A DNA stretch of 64,000 bases, taken from assembly GCA_947561585.1 (NCBI GenBank), contig CANNZV010000939.1:62001-126000 (forward strand), in the 5' to 3' direction. The notes under the pieces were generated by a model. It did no database searches. It had not been told where the DNA came from and saw nothing but the letters and a program-made list of their open reading frames with translations. This stretch comes from Caprella mutica (Eukaryota; Arthropoda; Malacostraca; Amphipoda; Caprellidae). A program made the translations under genes and the position numbers. Within the stretch, counting starts at the first letter, position 1. Every line of letters starts with the position of its first letter. This document shows, piece after piece, positions 34,457-46,343 of the stretch.

Positions 34457-35941
34457 CAGTGTTTCCCAACCTTTTTTCAAGGCGACCCCAATTATGCACC
34501 TCAAGCCATAACCGCGACCCCACTATATATATGTTTTCTGTTGAATGGTACAAACACTGCAGTGCAGCCTCTTTTTAGGTTAATACCATTTATATAAACA
34601 CTGCGTTTTATCAGAAGCGTCATTTATAGATTGCAAATTGGGAGAACTTTAATTTCTTCTAATTGCATTATGTATACGCCATTTTGGTCTAAAAGAATGG
34701 ATTTTTATCACCCTAACAAAATTCACTTTGATCTTCAACCATCTTTATCCTGATTATTTTTAATCCAAGAAGAAATGGATCATCCTGCAGTTTGCCAAAA
34801 CACCGTCTCACCTTCAATTGTATGCTTTGAATTCATGCTTCACTTGAAGATCAGTAGAAGGATGGTTAAATCTTACCACCTGAAAATGTTCGCAAGAGTT
34901 TGCGATCTTTTCAATGAGACTGGTTCCATCCACAAGAAAAATCCAATGAAAAAAAAACAAAAATAACAGAAGCAGTGATTCAAGAGGTGAAAAGTTTCTT
35001 TGAAGAAACCCTCAGTTGCTCTCCCCCACCAAAACCACATTCTGCGGGGTCGTCAGACATGGACTTCGTTTCAGTTTTTATCGTTGCACTTCAGTTCAAC
35101 CATTAACTGATGTCCACAAAGCACAGAGAAGGTAGTTTTGTCAGTGGATTTTGCAGAAAGCATCTGAAATTATCAATAGAATCGTTTGGACTGACGAGAA
35201 GCTCTTTTGCCTCCATCAAAAACCACATCGAAAAAACGATAGGTACATTCCTTTCATCTGTTATTGGTGTTTCATACTTCAGATTGCTCCACAGCATTAT
35301 TTGGCCCATACCGCACAATTATAAAACTACCGTAGTTCCACACTTTGGTGAAATCAAGACGGTGATCCACCACATTGAATAAATGCAGCTTTCAAATTTT
35401 TCAATGAAAAGTTTCTTGGCCGAGTAATTTGCAGAATAACGAAATCCCTGGCCAGCACAGTCCAGATCTCAACCCTTTTAACTTACTCTTCTGGGCCGCT
35501 ACAAAATTTTGAGTTTATAGGGAAAACCTAGATTCCATTGAGGATGTATTCAAAGCTTCGCTGAAGGATATAACCAGGAGAATTTCAAGAAAGTTTGCAG
35601 GAATGTTATGAAGCGTGCTTCGTTCTGACTTCAGGCTGGAGGGGGTCATTTTCAACAACCTTTGAAGGACATCAGAAGATGTGCCTCACACGATATGACA
35701 ATAAATATTTAATAATCATATAAATACATTATTTCCCATTAAAGTGATGAAACTATAATGGCATTTGACGCGTTTAAACTGTTCTTAAATCGTAATTTAA
35801 AAAGGATATTTCAGATGCAACACAGTGTACACTCAGTGGTTCTGCCATACTATTGATTTTTTATTTGGATACTTTGATGACCCCATGAAAAGCGCTTGGC
35901 GACCCCACATGGGGTCGTGACCCCAGGGTTAGGAAACGGGG
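34457..35941. mobile_element. hAT-type element with perfect 8-bp target duplication
   Basis: The ends are CAGTGTTTCCCAACC and, inverted, CCCCGTTTCCTAACCC, followed on both sides by GGCGACCCC or ACGACCCC. TTCTAATG is duplicated exactly at 34449-34456 and 35942-35949. The interior holds a mariner-type transposase remnant instead of a hAT transposase. Confidence 0.88.
34770..35690 (+). pseudogene. Decayed Tc1/mariner-type transposase inside the hAT element
   Basis: Plus-strand fragments in several frames include FNETGSIHKK (helix-turn-helix linker), RIVWTDEKLFCLHQKPHRK (first catalytic Asp region) and HSPDLNPFNLLFW (SPDLNP motif). Several frameshifts and stops separate them. The mismatch between host termini (hAT) and cargo (mariner-type) implies nesting or capture. 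Confidence 0.75.
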
Positions 35942-35949
35942 TTCTAATG

Positions 35950-36715
35950 AATCTATGAGTGTGAATTTTTCTTATATAATTAATTACGAAGCGAAATCTT
36001 GATTAATTTCTTTTCTGTTAACTGTGATATGTTATAAAACCTAAATTCTAAAAATGTATAGCATTTCTACAGAATTTTTGTAGTTAAGAGTGGAGTGGAT
36101 CTTCAAGGGAATATTAGATTAAATCATGATCATTATATACTTCATTACAGAGAAGTGGCACTGGTAGAACTGCTTTTTCATGAAATATAACTGATTTACT
36201 ATACAGAGATACCTACATAGAAACTTTATGAATATTTGGTGCAGGTTAGATCCACTATACAGGAGTCTAATAATCAGGTTGATTCAGTATACAGGAGTTC
36301 CACTGTACAATAACAAATAAATAGAACATTCAATTTTTGTAATTTATTTCCTATATGAAAGACATTTTGATTATTTCAATCAAATTAACGAATCATTCTT
36401 ATAATTATTTTAAATTGCATCATTATTAACTATAATAAATCTTTGCCACCACATCACCTCTGCATCACTTACATGATCAACAGGAACACAGAGATACCCA
36501 GAATCTCTCACTATAGTTGCACATTTGATATGCACACATCTCAAGAAAGCACGCATCTCACTTAAGCATAATACACCGGACTGTTATTAAAAGTTAATTT
36601 TTTTGTGACTTTAAAATAAAACATGCCTTTCTGCTCAAGTGTTTTTGGTGTAGAAGAGTTCCTTGTCAATGATATTTATTACTTTGTGAGAGTTAGTAAG
36701 TCTTTTCCAAACAAA
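35950..36715. other. AT-rich intergenic stretch
   Basis: No gene recognised. ATACAGGAGT words at 36258 and 36291 resemble the terminus-like CAGTAGAACTCCACT at 23255, perhaps pogo-type remnants. Confidence 0.35.
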
Positions 36716-36719
36716 TTAA

Positions 36720-37222
36720 CCCTTTAACGACCAGCGGGTCACTGGTGGAACAATAGAAATAAACATATCTAATTTCTTGTTCCTTGATATTTCGAATCGC
36801 TTTTGCACATAATTACATACTCAAGACTCTCTTCTAACTGAAAATAACTATGGTGCACAAAATTTTTGCACATTTTCTTTTTAGATGCATTTGCATTCAA
36901 GCTATGTCACTTGCATGTCATTGACTTGTGCTAATTTTCAACATTTTGTAAAACATAAATGACCAGATTTTGAAAAAAAGGACTATCCTTTCCCTTCACC
37001 CATTCAATTATAATGATCATATAAGTTTTCCTCAAAGAAAATCATATGTCATATAGAAAGTATAAGTCCCCATTTTTCTACTAGAGGCATAATTGATAAA
37101 AAATTATAATCGTAATAATAAAAACAGTTTTTTTTCATATTTTGTTCAATGACGTTCTGATAAGCAAATAAACAATGATAGAAACAGTTTTTCCCTTATA
37201 AAATAACTTGGGCGTTAAAGGG
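36720..37222. mobile_element. piggyBac-like MITE
   Basis: The inverted ends are CCCTTTAACG, with GACC or CCAA following. The flanks are TTAA (36716-36719) and TTAG (37223-37226). There is no coding capacity. A related left end (TTAACCCTTTAATG) occurs alone at 16267. Confidence 0.72.
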
Positions 37223-37226
37223 TTAG

Positions 37227-38625
37227 TACAGAATGAATTGGCGAGAGTAATTAACCTCATGGTGTTCTTTCTAGGCCATATGGTTTACTGTGGTTAACTC
37301 TATAGAAATATTGAGCTGTGGAGGAATCGTATTCCTTTACTAAGTTTAAGAATGTGTAAAACATATTTGACATATATTAAAGAGAAGAGTATGAATTCAT
37401 GGAAAATGTTGATGAGAATTAGAGAGTTTCTATTTGCATAGGGTTAAATTAGAGACTGCCCATATGTAGGTTAAGGACCAATAGAAATTGAAGAAATGAG
37501 AGCAAAGCATCTAATGATTGGATATGGATGGAATGAATCGCACGATTACATAATCGGTGGTTTGAAATGATGGTCTGTCACTCACGCTATGCTCACAGAA
37601 GAGTTTTAATAAGTTTACAAGCCTTATTCATAGGCTGGGGCTGGATGAAGTCTTCGCTCACTTCAGTTCTTCGGGCCATCGCGAAACTTTGTCGATGAAG
37701 TTCTCACCCGCCTTATAGGTGAAGATGAAATCCTGAAGAAGTGACTCAATTTTGCTACTTCATGAGTCATCAGGAGTTTTCCGACGACAGGGACTGTGTA
37801 ATCTACAACAGAGTCAGAGCTGCTGTAGAAGATTAGACGATATCGAACCCAAAATTGAAACAGATTTCAGAACGAATTCGATGTTGAAACTTGATGAGCA
37901 GTAGAAGCCTCCAGTTAGTACCCTCAATAAACTCCCCAGTAATTTGATAAAGAATTTTGAAAGAGTTTTTTTTAATTATAATGTTTTATTTTGTAAGTTT
38001 TTGCTCTAAATTAAAAAAAATCTGGATTTGCTTTAAATTTGTAGAGCTAAGGTAATATAACATACAGTATATCAGAAAGGAAATCGATCAAGTATTCTGT
38101 TCACAATTAATTATATAAGAAATATTCACATTCAACTTTCACTCTTTCTAAGATTCATTAAAAAAAGTACGAATACCTAGTAGGTATCTCTCGTATATAA
38201 CTATTCAAATACAAAGTGTTTTAAAATTAACAGTTCTCTATATCGGAAAAATGCTATGATCTATGAAAACTATTAGTAAGAAATACTTAATAAGTTACTT
38301 AGATTCTTTATAAATATGTATGAATCCATTATCTTGGAATCAGCTTTGTTATTGTTTTGAATTTGTCGGATCTATTTAGCCTATTGGATAATTGTACTTT
38401 TTCTTTGATTGGAATTCAGAGGGTAGAAGAAAGAACAGAAAAAATCTAAAATTACATATGTATTATAATAAAAATATGGAACCAAATTTGAAATGGTTTG
38501 CAGTTTTATAATCAGTAACCTTAGTTCTAATGAATAGAGAAGTAAAAAAAATAGAGTGGAGAGGACATTAATACAAGAATTATATTTATAACTAACCAAA
38601 CCAAACCCTTAAAGTGGGGCGGAAC
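37227..38625. other. Intergenic stretch
   Basis: No gene supported. A slightly GC-richer patch at 37625-37850 has short open frames but neither splice signals nor a recognisable product. Confidence 0.4.
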
Positions 38626-40470
38626 TTACCGGGGTGAAATATACCGGGGTGAAATATACCGGGGTGGAATATACCGACCGGGGTGGAATATACCGGGGTG
38701 GAATTTATCGGGGTGGAATATACCGGGGTGGAATATACCGGGGTGGAATATACCGGGGTGAAATATACCGGGGTGGAATATACCGGGGTGGAATATACCA
38801 GGGTGGAATATACCGGGGTGGAATTTATCGGGGTGGAATATATCGGGGTGGAATATACCGGGGTGGAATATACCGGGGTGGAATATACCGGGGTGGAATT
38901 CATCGGGGTGGAATATACCGGGGTGGAATATACCGGGGTGGAATATACCGGGGTGGAATATACCGGGTTGAATATACCGGGGTGGAATATACCGGAGTGG
39001 AATATACCGGGGTGGAATTTATCGGAGTGGAATATACCGGGGTGGAATATACCGGGGTGGAATATACCGGGGTGGAATATACCGGGGTGGAATATACCGG
39101 GGTGGAATATACCGGGGTGGAATTTATCGGGGTGGAATATACCAGGGTGGAATATACTGGGGTGGAATATACCGGGGTGGAATATACCGGGGTGGAATAT
39201 ACCGGGGTGGAATATACCGGGGTGGAATATACCGGGTTGGAATTTATCGGGGTGGAATATACCGGGGTGGAATTTATCGGGGTTGAATATACCGGGGTGG
39301 AATATACCGGGGTGGAATATACCGGGGTGGAATATACCGGGGTGGAATTTATCGGGGTGGTATATACCGGAGTGGAATATACCGGGGTGGAATTTATCGG
39401 GTTGGAATATACCGGAGTGGAATATACCGTGGTGGAACTTACCGGGGTGGAATATACCGGGGTGGAATTTATCGGGGTGGAATATACCGGAGTGGAATAT
39501 ACCGTGGTGGAACATACCGGGGTGGGATATACCGGGGTGGAATATACCGGGGTGGAATTTATCGGGGTGGAATATACCGGGGTGGAATATACCAGGGTAG
39601 AACTTAACGGGGTGGAATATACCGGAGTGGAATATACCGTGGTGGAACTTACCGGGGTGGGATATACCGGGGTGGAATTTAATGGGGTGGAATTTACTGG
39701 GGTGGAATTTACTGGGGTGGAATATACCGGGGTGGAATTTACTGGGGTGGAATATACCAGGGTAGAACTTAACGGGGTGGAATATACCGGAGTGGAATAT
39801 ACCGTGGTGGAACTTACCGGGGTGGAATAGAATATACCGGGTGGAATTTACTGGGGTGGAATATACCGGGGTGGAATTTACTGGGGTGGAATATACCGGG
39901 GTGGAATTTACTGCGGTGGAATGTACCGGGGTGGAATTTACTGGGGTGCAATATACCGGGGTGGTATTTACTGGGGTGGAATATACCGGGGTGGAATTTA
40001 CTGGGGTGGTATATACCGGGGTGGAATTTACTGGGGTGGAATATACCGGGGTGTAATTTACTGGGGTGGAATATACCGGGGTGGAATATACCAGGGTGGA
40101 ATATACCGGGGTGGAATTTACTGGGGTGGAATATACCAGGGTGGAATATACCGGGGTGGAATTTACTGGGGTGGAATATACCAGAGTTTAATTTACTGGG
40201 GTGGAATTTACTGGGGTGGAATGTACCGGGGTGGAATATACCAGGGTGGAATATACCGGGGTGGAATTTACTGGGGTGGAATATACCGGGGTGGAATTTA
40301 CTGGGGTGGAATATACCAGGGTTTAATTTACTGGGGTGGAATATACCGGGGTGGAATATACCGGGTGGAATTTACTAGGGTGGAATATACCGGGGTGGAA
40401 TTTACTGGGGTGGAATATACTGGGGTGGAATATACTGGGGTGGAATATAGTGGGGTGGAATATACCGGGT
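38626..40470 (+). repeat. 16-bp minisatellite, 1.8 kb
   Basis: About 115 copies of GGGGTGGAATATACCG with variants TTTATCG and TTTACTG. From about 39840 to 40330 the ATACCGG and TTACTGG variants alternate regularly, making a 32-bp higher-order unit. It is GC-rich for this genome. Sixteen is not a multiple of three, so open frames on both strands are artefacts. Confidence 0.98.
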
Positions 40471-40627
40471 ACCATAAAAAATGCGAGACATTTTTCTTGC
40501 ATCCAGCCAACCAACCAACAGGCCAATAGACACTGTGTAGTAGTAAATAGAGGGATTGTTTGAAGGTAAATATGTCCCAAGTCAATCATTATGAATTATG
40601 AATGGTTATTTTTGAGTTTGATTTTCA

Positions 40628-40870
40628 ATAAACACACATTTACCTTCGCAAAATTTCGGAAAATTATGTTTTGATCAGAGTTTATTTGAATCTTGTTATT
40701 GAAAATTAATGGTAATTTTGTGATTAGCATAACTCAAGGAGTAGTCAACCAAATTGCCTGGAAGTTGGTGGCAGGAACTATTTGATCATATTTTGGGAGC
40801 GATCGTGTCGAAGTTCAAGGTCAAGGTCACGAAAAGGCAATAGGACAGGACAGAAATTTAGAGTTAGCAC
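40628..40870 (+). repeat. TCAAGGTCA subrepeat family, single diverged copy
   Basis: Starts ACCTTCGCAAAATTTCGG, contains CAACCAAATTGCCTGGAAG, TTTTGGGAGCGATCGTG and TTCAAGGTCAAGGTCACG, the same order as the copies at 42 kb. Confidence 0.8.
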
Positions 40871-41088
40871 GATAGTTTGTACTGAACCATATAACTTTAT
40901 AAGAAACACAAACTACTATATAAATACTACGAAGAGAGTAGCACCAACAACAACCATAAACTAATTATTAAACCAAATATTATTACTAAACACATAACTT
41001 ACTCTGACCGAATATGGGGAACAAAAGCGACCAAAGGCACATTGTTTATAGTGTTGACGTTAGTATGTCACTGCTATAATCACTGCAA

Positions 41089-41250
41089 TGATGTCACTGC
41101 TCTCTTATCAATCACTGCAATTATGTCATTGCTCTCTTATCAGTCACTGCAATGACATCATTGCTCACGTATCAGTCACTGCAATGACATCACTGCTCTC
41201 ATATCAATCACTGCAATGACATCACTGCTCTCGTATCAGTCACTGTGTTT
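41089..41250 (+). repeat. ~32-bp tandem repeat, five copies
   Basis: Units of ATCAGTCACTGCAATGACATC plus ACTGCTCTC, diverged. The TCACTGCA core recalls the array at 56737-57256. Confidence 0.9.
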
Positions 41251-42198
41251 TATTTTGTAGAGACAATGCAAGGTCACTCCATGGAATGATCTTCTCTATT
41301 AGCAGCAGGTAATTAAAGGTAGAAGCTGCAGGTGTTATTCGAGACAACTTAGCACTCTTTGCAGTACCATTCCCTTGATGTACTCACTGAGTGCAGTGTC
41401 CCATTGAACTGATTACCCTCACCAAGACACACGGCTACCCTCACGCCTCCTAACGGTGCACTGACACACTAACTGCTAGAGGGTACACATTAGAGGTCAG
41501 ACTGGAAGAACTTGACCTCTTAATGCAGTAACTGGTGAGAAAAGTTGACGAAGTGATTAGGCTGTATAATGTGTACCTTTTTTGGCCTGCACATCAAAAA
41601 TGAACGGCCGGTAGTCCCGTGATGTTCTCAAATTATAGAGGTAATGAAATATTACAAACAAGTTCTGGACTAGTATTGTTCACATTTAAATTATGATTAA
41701 TTACTGATTAATAATAATTTATACAGCAAACCTTCGTAGTAGTACAGAGTTACCTTTCTGGCTGGCTTGGTCTAGTAACTCTAGTATAGAACTTTAGTAC
41801 TTTTGTACTTGAGTCACTAAAGTCACTAAACCAACACCGTTTAACTAAAAATGAAGAGGTGACTGTGATAATTCGATAGTTCTATTTGTTTACCAAGAAG
41901 TTAAGGTGACTCAAATAATGAATGGAGTGAAAATAAACATCTAGAAAGAAAATGTACATTACATTTGTTTAGATTGCAATTAATGATACTTCTCACAAGA
42001 CCTATCACCTCAATAAATAAGCATAGGCATCACTGTATCTAGTTTTCGAAAATTCTTGATTCTTCACATCATTTTTTTAGCACAAACTCAGCCATGAAGA
42101 AAATGATAAATTCATTTTTAGCCAAACAACAATAAATAATAGATACGCTACATTATTTATAGGAGATTTATGTCTTACATAGGATTCTAATTACTATA
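41251..42198. other. Unassigned stretch, partly less AT-rich
   Basis: 41260-41560 is less AT-rich than its surroundings but carries no open frame with splice support. No function assigned. Confidence 0.4.
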
Positions 42199-42890
42199 AC
42201 CTTCGCAAAATGTGGACGATTAAATTTTAGGGGGCATTTATTTATTTATGATTGGTCAATGCCCAGGAACCATCTGGTAGAATTTTGGGAGCATTTCGTT
42301 CAAAGGTCAAGGTCACTTTTAATTCAAAAAGTATTCAACAAATTTGCCTGAAATTTGGTGGGACGATTGGTCCTTATCCAGGAACCAGTTAATTAGATTT
42401 TGGGAGTGAACAGGTAAAGATAAAGGTCAAGGTCATTTATAACTCAAGGCAGATTATTGGATGGTTAAGTTTATATGCGGTGGCGAAGGTATGTGGTCTA
42501 AAAGTGCATGTCATCTAGTTCTATATATTATTACCTTTGCAGATTGCGGAGGATTATATTTTAGACGGCATTTATTTATTTGTCATCTTGTTATTCGCAT
42601 AACTCAAAAAGTCTTGCACCAGATTGCCTGAAATTTGGTATGACAAATTGTTCAATTCCCAGGAAATGTCTGGTAGAATTTTGGAAGCGATCCGGTCAAA
42701 GGTCAAGGTCATTTGTAACTCAATAACTCAAAAAGTATTCAACCCCAATTGCTTGAAATTTGATGGAACGATGGTCTTCATCCAGGAACCAATTTATTAG
42801 ATTTTGGGAGCGAGTAGGGTAAAGATGAAGGTTGATGTCATATATGAGTGGCGGCGAAGGCGTACGCTCTACCAGTGCCCATAATCTAGT
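42199..42890 (+). repeat. TCAAGGTCA subrepeat family, two tandem copies
   Basis: Two copies (about 42199-42500 and 42531-42890) each begin ACCTTCGCA or ACCTTTGCA and end GGCGAAGGTATG or GGCGAAGGCGTACG. Each has two internal units with AAATTTGGTGGGACGA, GATTTTGGGAG and GTCAAGGTCA. Confidence 0.85.
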
Positions 42891-44259
42891 TTACAAAAAT
42901 AACTGTCAGAAGAAAAAAAAGGGTTTTGTCTAGTCCCAGTTTTTTTCCAATACGGCAGTTTAAGAAATATCTTGGCCTTGTACGAAGTTAGTCTACTACG
43001 AGAGTGTGCTGCATTATAAGAATAGATAATCCACGTAGAATGTGAATAATGTTTCATGCTTATTTTTGACGTCACACAATATTTCAGAGATGTGATGGAT
43101 AATGGATGAAGCAATTTCTGTTTTCAATAAATTTCAAACTATTTATTCTAATTTATTAGTCTGCTTGAATTACTATAATTATACATTCATATTTTTATGT
43201 TCATTAGAAAATGTCACTTTTGATATTTGTTTAGTGAAGATTGATCATTTTACTCATAAAGAAAGCTTAGAAATTAAGAAACATTGTCACGTTCTGCAGA
43301 TTTTAAAACTAAGCCGTCTAGAGGTTTAAAAGTAGCGGGATAGACGAAGTTCAAATTAATTAAATAATTCCGTAACCGAGACATTTTCGTCAGTTTTCGT
43401 TTCCATATCATCAGCAAAATGGAAGCTTTCACTCCATTAATTAAAAAACAAAACATTCAAATTAATATATAAGGAGACTTGTCTGTAGATCATTGAAGTT
43501 AAAGTACGTTTCCATTACTTTAAATAACTTGCAATGAAACATCATTTCAACCAATCCTATGAGACATCATATGAAAAGGTTTAAATAAAATTTCTTCTTT
43601 TGAAAATGTTCTAATTTGATGTCACTGTTAGAGCGTCATCACTTCTAACATTTTCGACGAGAAAAGCATTACAAGTCTCGTTAGTTGCTAAACACTGCCA
43701 GGTAGCTACCCTTTCATTTGACGGGTCAACACCGCTTTCAGAAAACTTTTTATTTGTGATCAACTGTTCTAAAATTTATTAAATAACTTAGCTTTGAAAA
43801 AAACAACACTTTTTGTTCGTATCACTTTTGGCCTTAGTGTTTAAGAAAATGGAAATTTTATCTATTTGTAAATTTTTCGTTAATTTCAAAAGATTGGAAG
43901 TCTGTGAAATTTTATGCTACAACAAAAACTAAGACAGTTTTAGAATCCTTGTAACATTTCTGACAACAGAGTAGGAACAGATTTCCATTTTTGTCTTATT
44001 TTGGTAAGCGATTTTTGATGTCTAACTAAAATTAAAAAAAAAACTGAATTTTCGTTTTGAACTGTGATTAAAAAATGGATAGAAAAAATTGGAAATTGTT
44101 TCTCATCACTTTGTTAAAAATCTTCCAAGGATTTAAAAACTGTCTTTGTTTTTCTTGTAGCGTTAAAACTCATTGACTTTTATTCTCTTTTATGTGAAAA
44201 AATCACATTTCACAGGAGGGTCAAAAACTTAATCATTTGGCACAACAGCGTAATAATAA
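42891..44259. other. AT-rich intergenic stretch
   Basis: Many short A/T runs; no gene or element ends recognised. Confidence 0.4.
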
Positions 44260-44289
44260 TAGCAACAAAGTAAATAGCAACAATGCAAA

Positions 44290-44520
44290 TAGCCCCTTCC
44301 CATCTTTCCCCCCATTGGGTGAGTTTTAGTGCCTCTAGCAACCCATAAAAGTTGGGACATACAAGTACACTGCCTAACATTCCTTCTTCAACATAAATAT
44401 GATTTTTTTACCCCCACCCTCTTTGGACCCTCCTGAGGGGTTCTAGTGCTAGTAGCCCGTAAAAAATTGGGATATGGAAGCCCACTACCTAAAGGCTCTT
44501 TTTCAGCAAGACAATTTTTT
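44290..44520 (+). repeat. Diverged tandem duplication of ~115 bp
   Basis: Two successive copies share CCCCC, AGTGC...CTAG, AACCCATAAAAGTTGGGA versus AGCCCGTAAAAAATTGGGA, CACTGCCTAA versus CACTACCTAA, and end in T-runs. Confidence 0.65.
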
Positions 44521-44796
44521 TTATAATGAATTGATGGAAACATACTGTCTTTATAGCCAACATTCTGCAGATTTGCTTATTTAACATCCAGTGAAGAAAT
44601 CAGTTTAACTCCTTTATAGTGAACTCCAACTAGTTCTGTCAGGGTACAGGAACATAAAGGGTATAATAACTAGCAGACAACGCAAAAATATGACGTCACC
44701 AAAACGACACATATCTTTTTTGTGACCGAGCGTCTCCTAATTCCTCGTATTTGCCTGTTAATATCGAGAAGTTTAAAGTCATTTTATAAGCGTCTA

Positions 44797-46060
44797 GGAA
44801 AATTCATCGAATTGATGGAGTATTGATCGAAAGGAAAATTGATCGCACAACAATTGATCGAATGGAAATTTGATTGAATAGATCAGCTACTAAACACAAA
44901 GCAAATATAAATACGTATAAACAACAAAACAAAAGTTACAGATTATTTTCAATTCTAGTATTTTACATTTTTTGATACTTGATGTATCCTTATCCTTTGT
45001 TTTTTTATATTTACTTATCAATCATTTCCATTGTCTTTCTTTACAGTTTTTAACCAACAATGTTCTTCTTCAATATTTAATATGACTTTTGTTTTTGCCC
45101 TTCGTAGGCTTCATTTACTATCACCTCTTTATTCTCCTCTTTTATCTGGAAGACCCCAGGTGCTCTATCCTGAAGCTGTCTGTGGTGAATGGAAGAGAAG
45201 GGGGTGGCGTTCCTTGGGCCCTGAATTATTTTAATTTGGATTATGTATGGTCTTTTTTTCATATTTACCACGTTTATAATTTTTTTTTAACGAGAGGATC
45301 TTGTAACTTTAGAGGATAGCGCTAGGGTTATGCTCTTCAAATACAGGGTCTTAGATTTTATGTTAGGTAGGCTCGTACGTAGGCTTCATATACTATCACC
45401 TCTTCATTTTCCTCTTCCATCTGTGAGTGTAGCAACTGGTGATTGTGTAACCTTTCGTCACATTTCTTGGTAAGTGACTGCATTCACGGAGTAGCTTTTC
45501 GGCATCCATGAGCATTATCACCGACGGGGTAAAATGACTTTGTTCATGGAGCCGCTTTCTTTTCAGACTGCTTCTTCCTATCCCTTGTATTTAATTCCCT
45601 TTTGACATCAGTGATATGGCTTTTGGTTCCAAAACAGACGTTAAACCTACTAAAGTAATTAATTAATCATTTAACTTTAATTTCATAAGTTATCTAGAAC
45701 TATCTTGATTCTAGAACTTAGAAAACTTAATGTTCTCCAAATTATAATATATTTCAAAGCATATAATTCTGTGTTAAAGCAAAGCAGTTGATTGAAGAAA
45801 TAGTATACATAAATTATTATTATATATTGTTATTATTTACAAAATCATAGTAACAAGATCTACTAGCTGTAATATATTGCAAGTAAGATTCTCTGGTAAT
45901 CCATGGTTTTAGTTATCATCGTTAATTAGTGTAAATCGATCCATTATCATTTTCGATCAATTTTGGTTCGATCAATTCTCCATTTTTTATATTTTTATTA
46001 AATTGAATTATTATTCAATATAATAAAAATTGAAACCTTTGATAATATAATTATCAATGA
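44797..46060. mobile_element. Phrase-repeat element, ATTGATCGAA type, carrying a duplicated 5' segment
   Basis: The left end starts TCTAGGAAAATTCATCGAAT and repeats ATTGATCGAA-type phrases to about 44880. The right end (about 45930-45985) has the inverted phrase TTCGATCAATT twice. Between them sits the 45165-45672 segment homologous to 490-945. The architecture equals the TTCGTCCACGG and TTCGCCGTGGG elements. Confidence 0.55.
45165..45672 (+). pseudogene. Decayed copy of the 5' segment at 490-945
   Basis: Colinear with the minus strand of 490-945. The donor-like CTTGGTAAGTGACTGCATTC is kept (45467-45486), but the start codon is GTG and the hydrophobic peptide is not preserved. A piece around TAGGCTTCATTTACTATCAC is also present a second time at about 45106. 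Confidence 0.65.
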
Positions 46061-46343
46061 TAACTATCCATTTTTTTCAAAATGAAGATATTTCGTCCAA
46101 ATGTCTTTCAGCCAAGTGTCCGTCAACCATACAGGCATATGGCCCTGGAGAAATGACTCAAAGTTATTATATAATTGTAGCGCCAGAAACATTTCATTTT
46201 CTATGAGTTAGATTAAAAGAAAATGGTACGGAGGGCTCAACTTAGCGTATATAGAAATTATGAAAGCTCAGTGATGAAATTTCAAAGTAACGAATGAATT
46301 GAAAGTATTAAAATTCAATCATAGCTTTAATTCTCACTAAGTA

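Noticed and set aside
38592..40529. ORFs of 300-400 codons on both strands
   Set aside because: 16-bp repeat open in several frames on both strands; repeat artefact.
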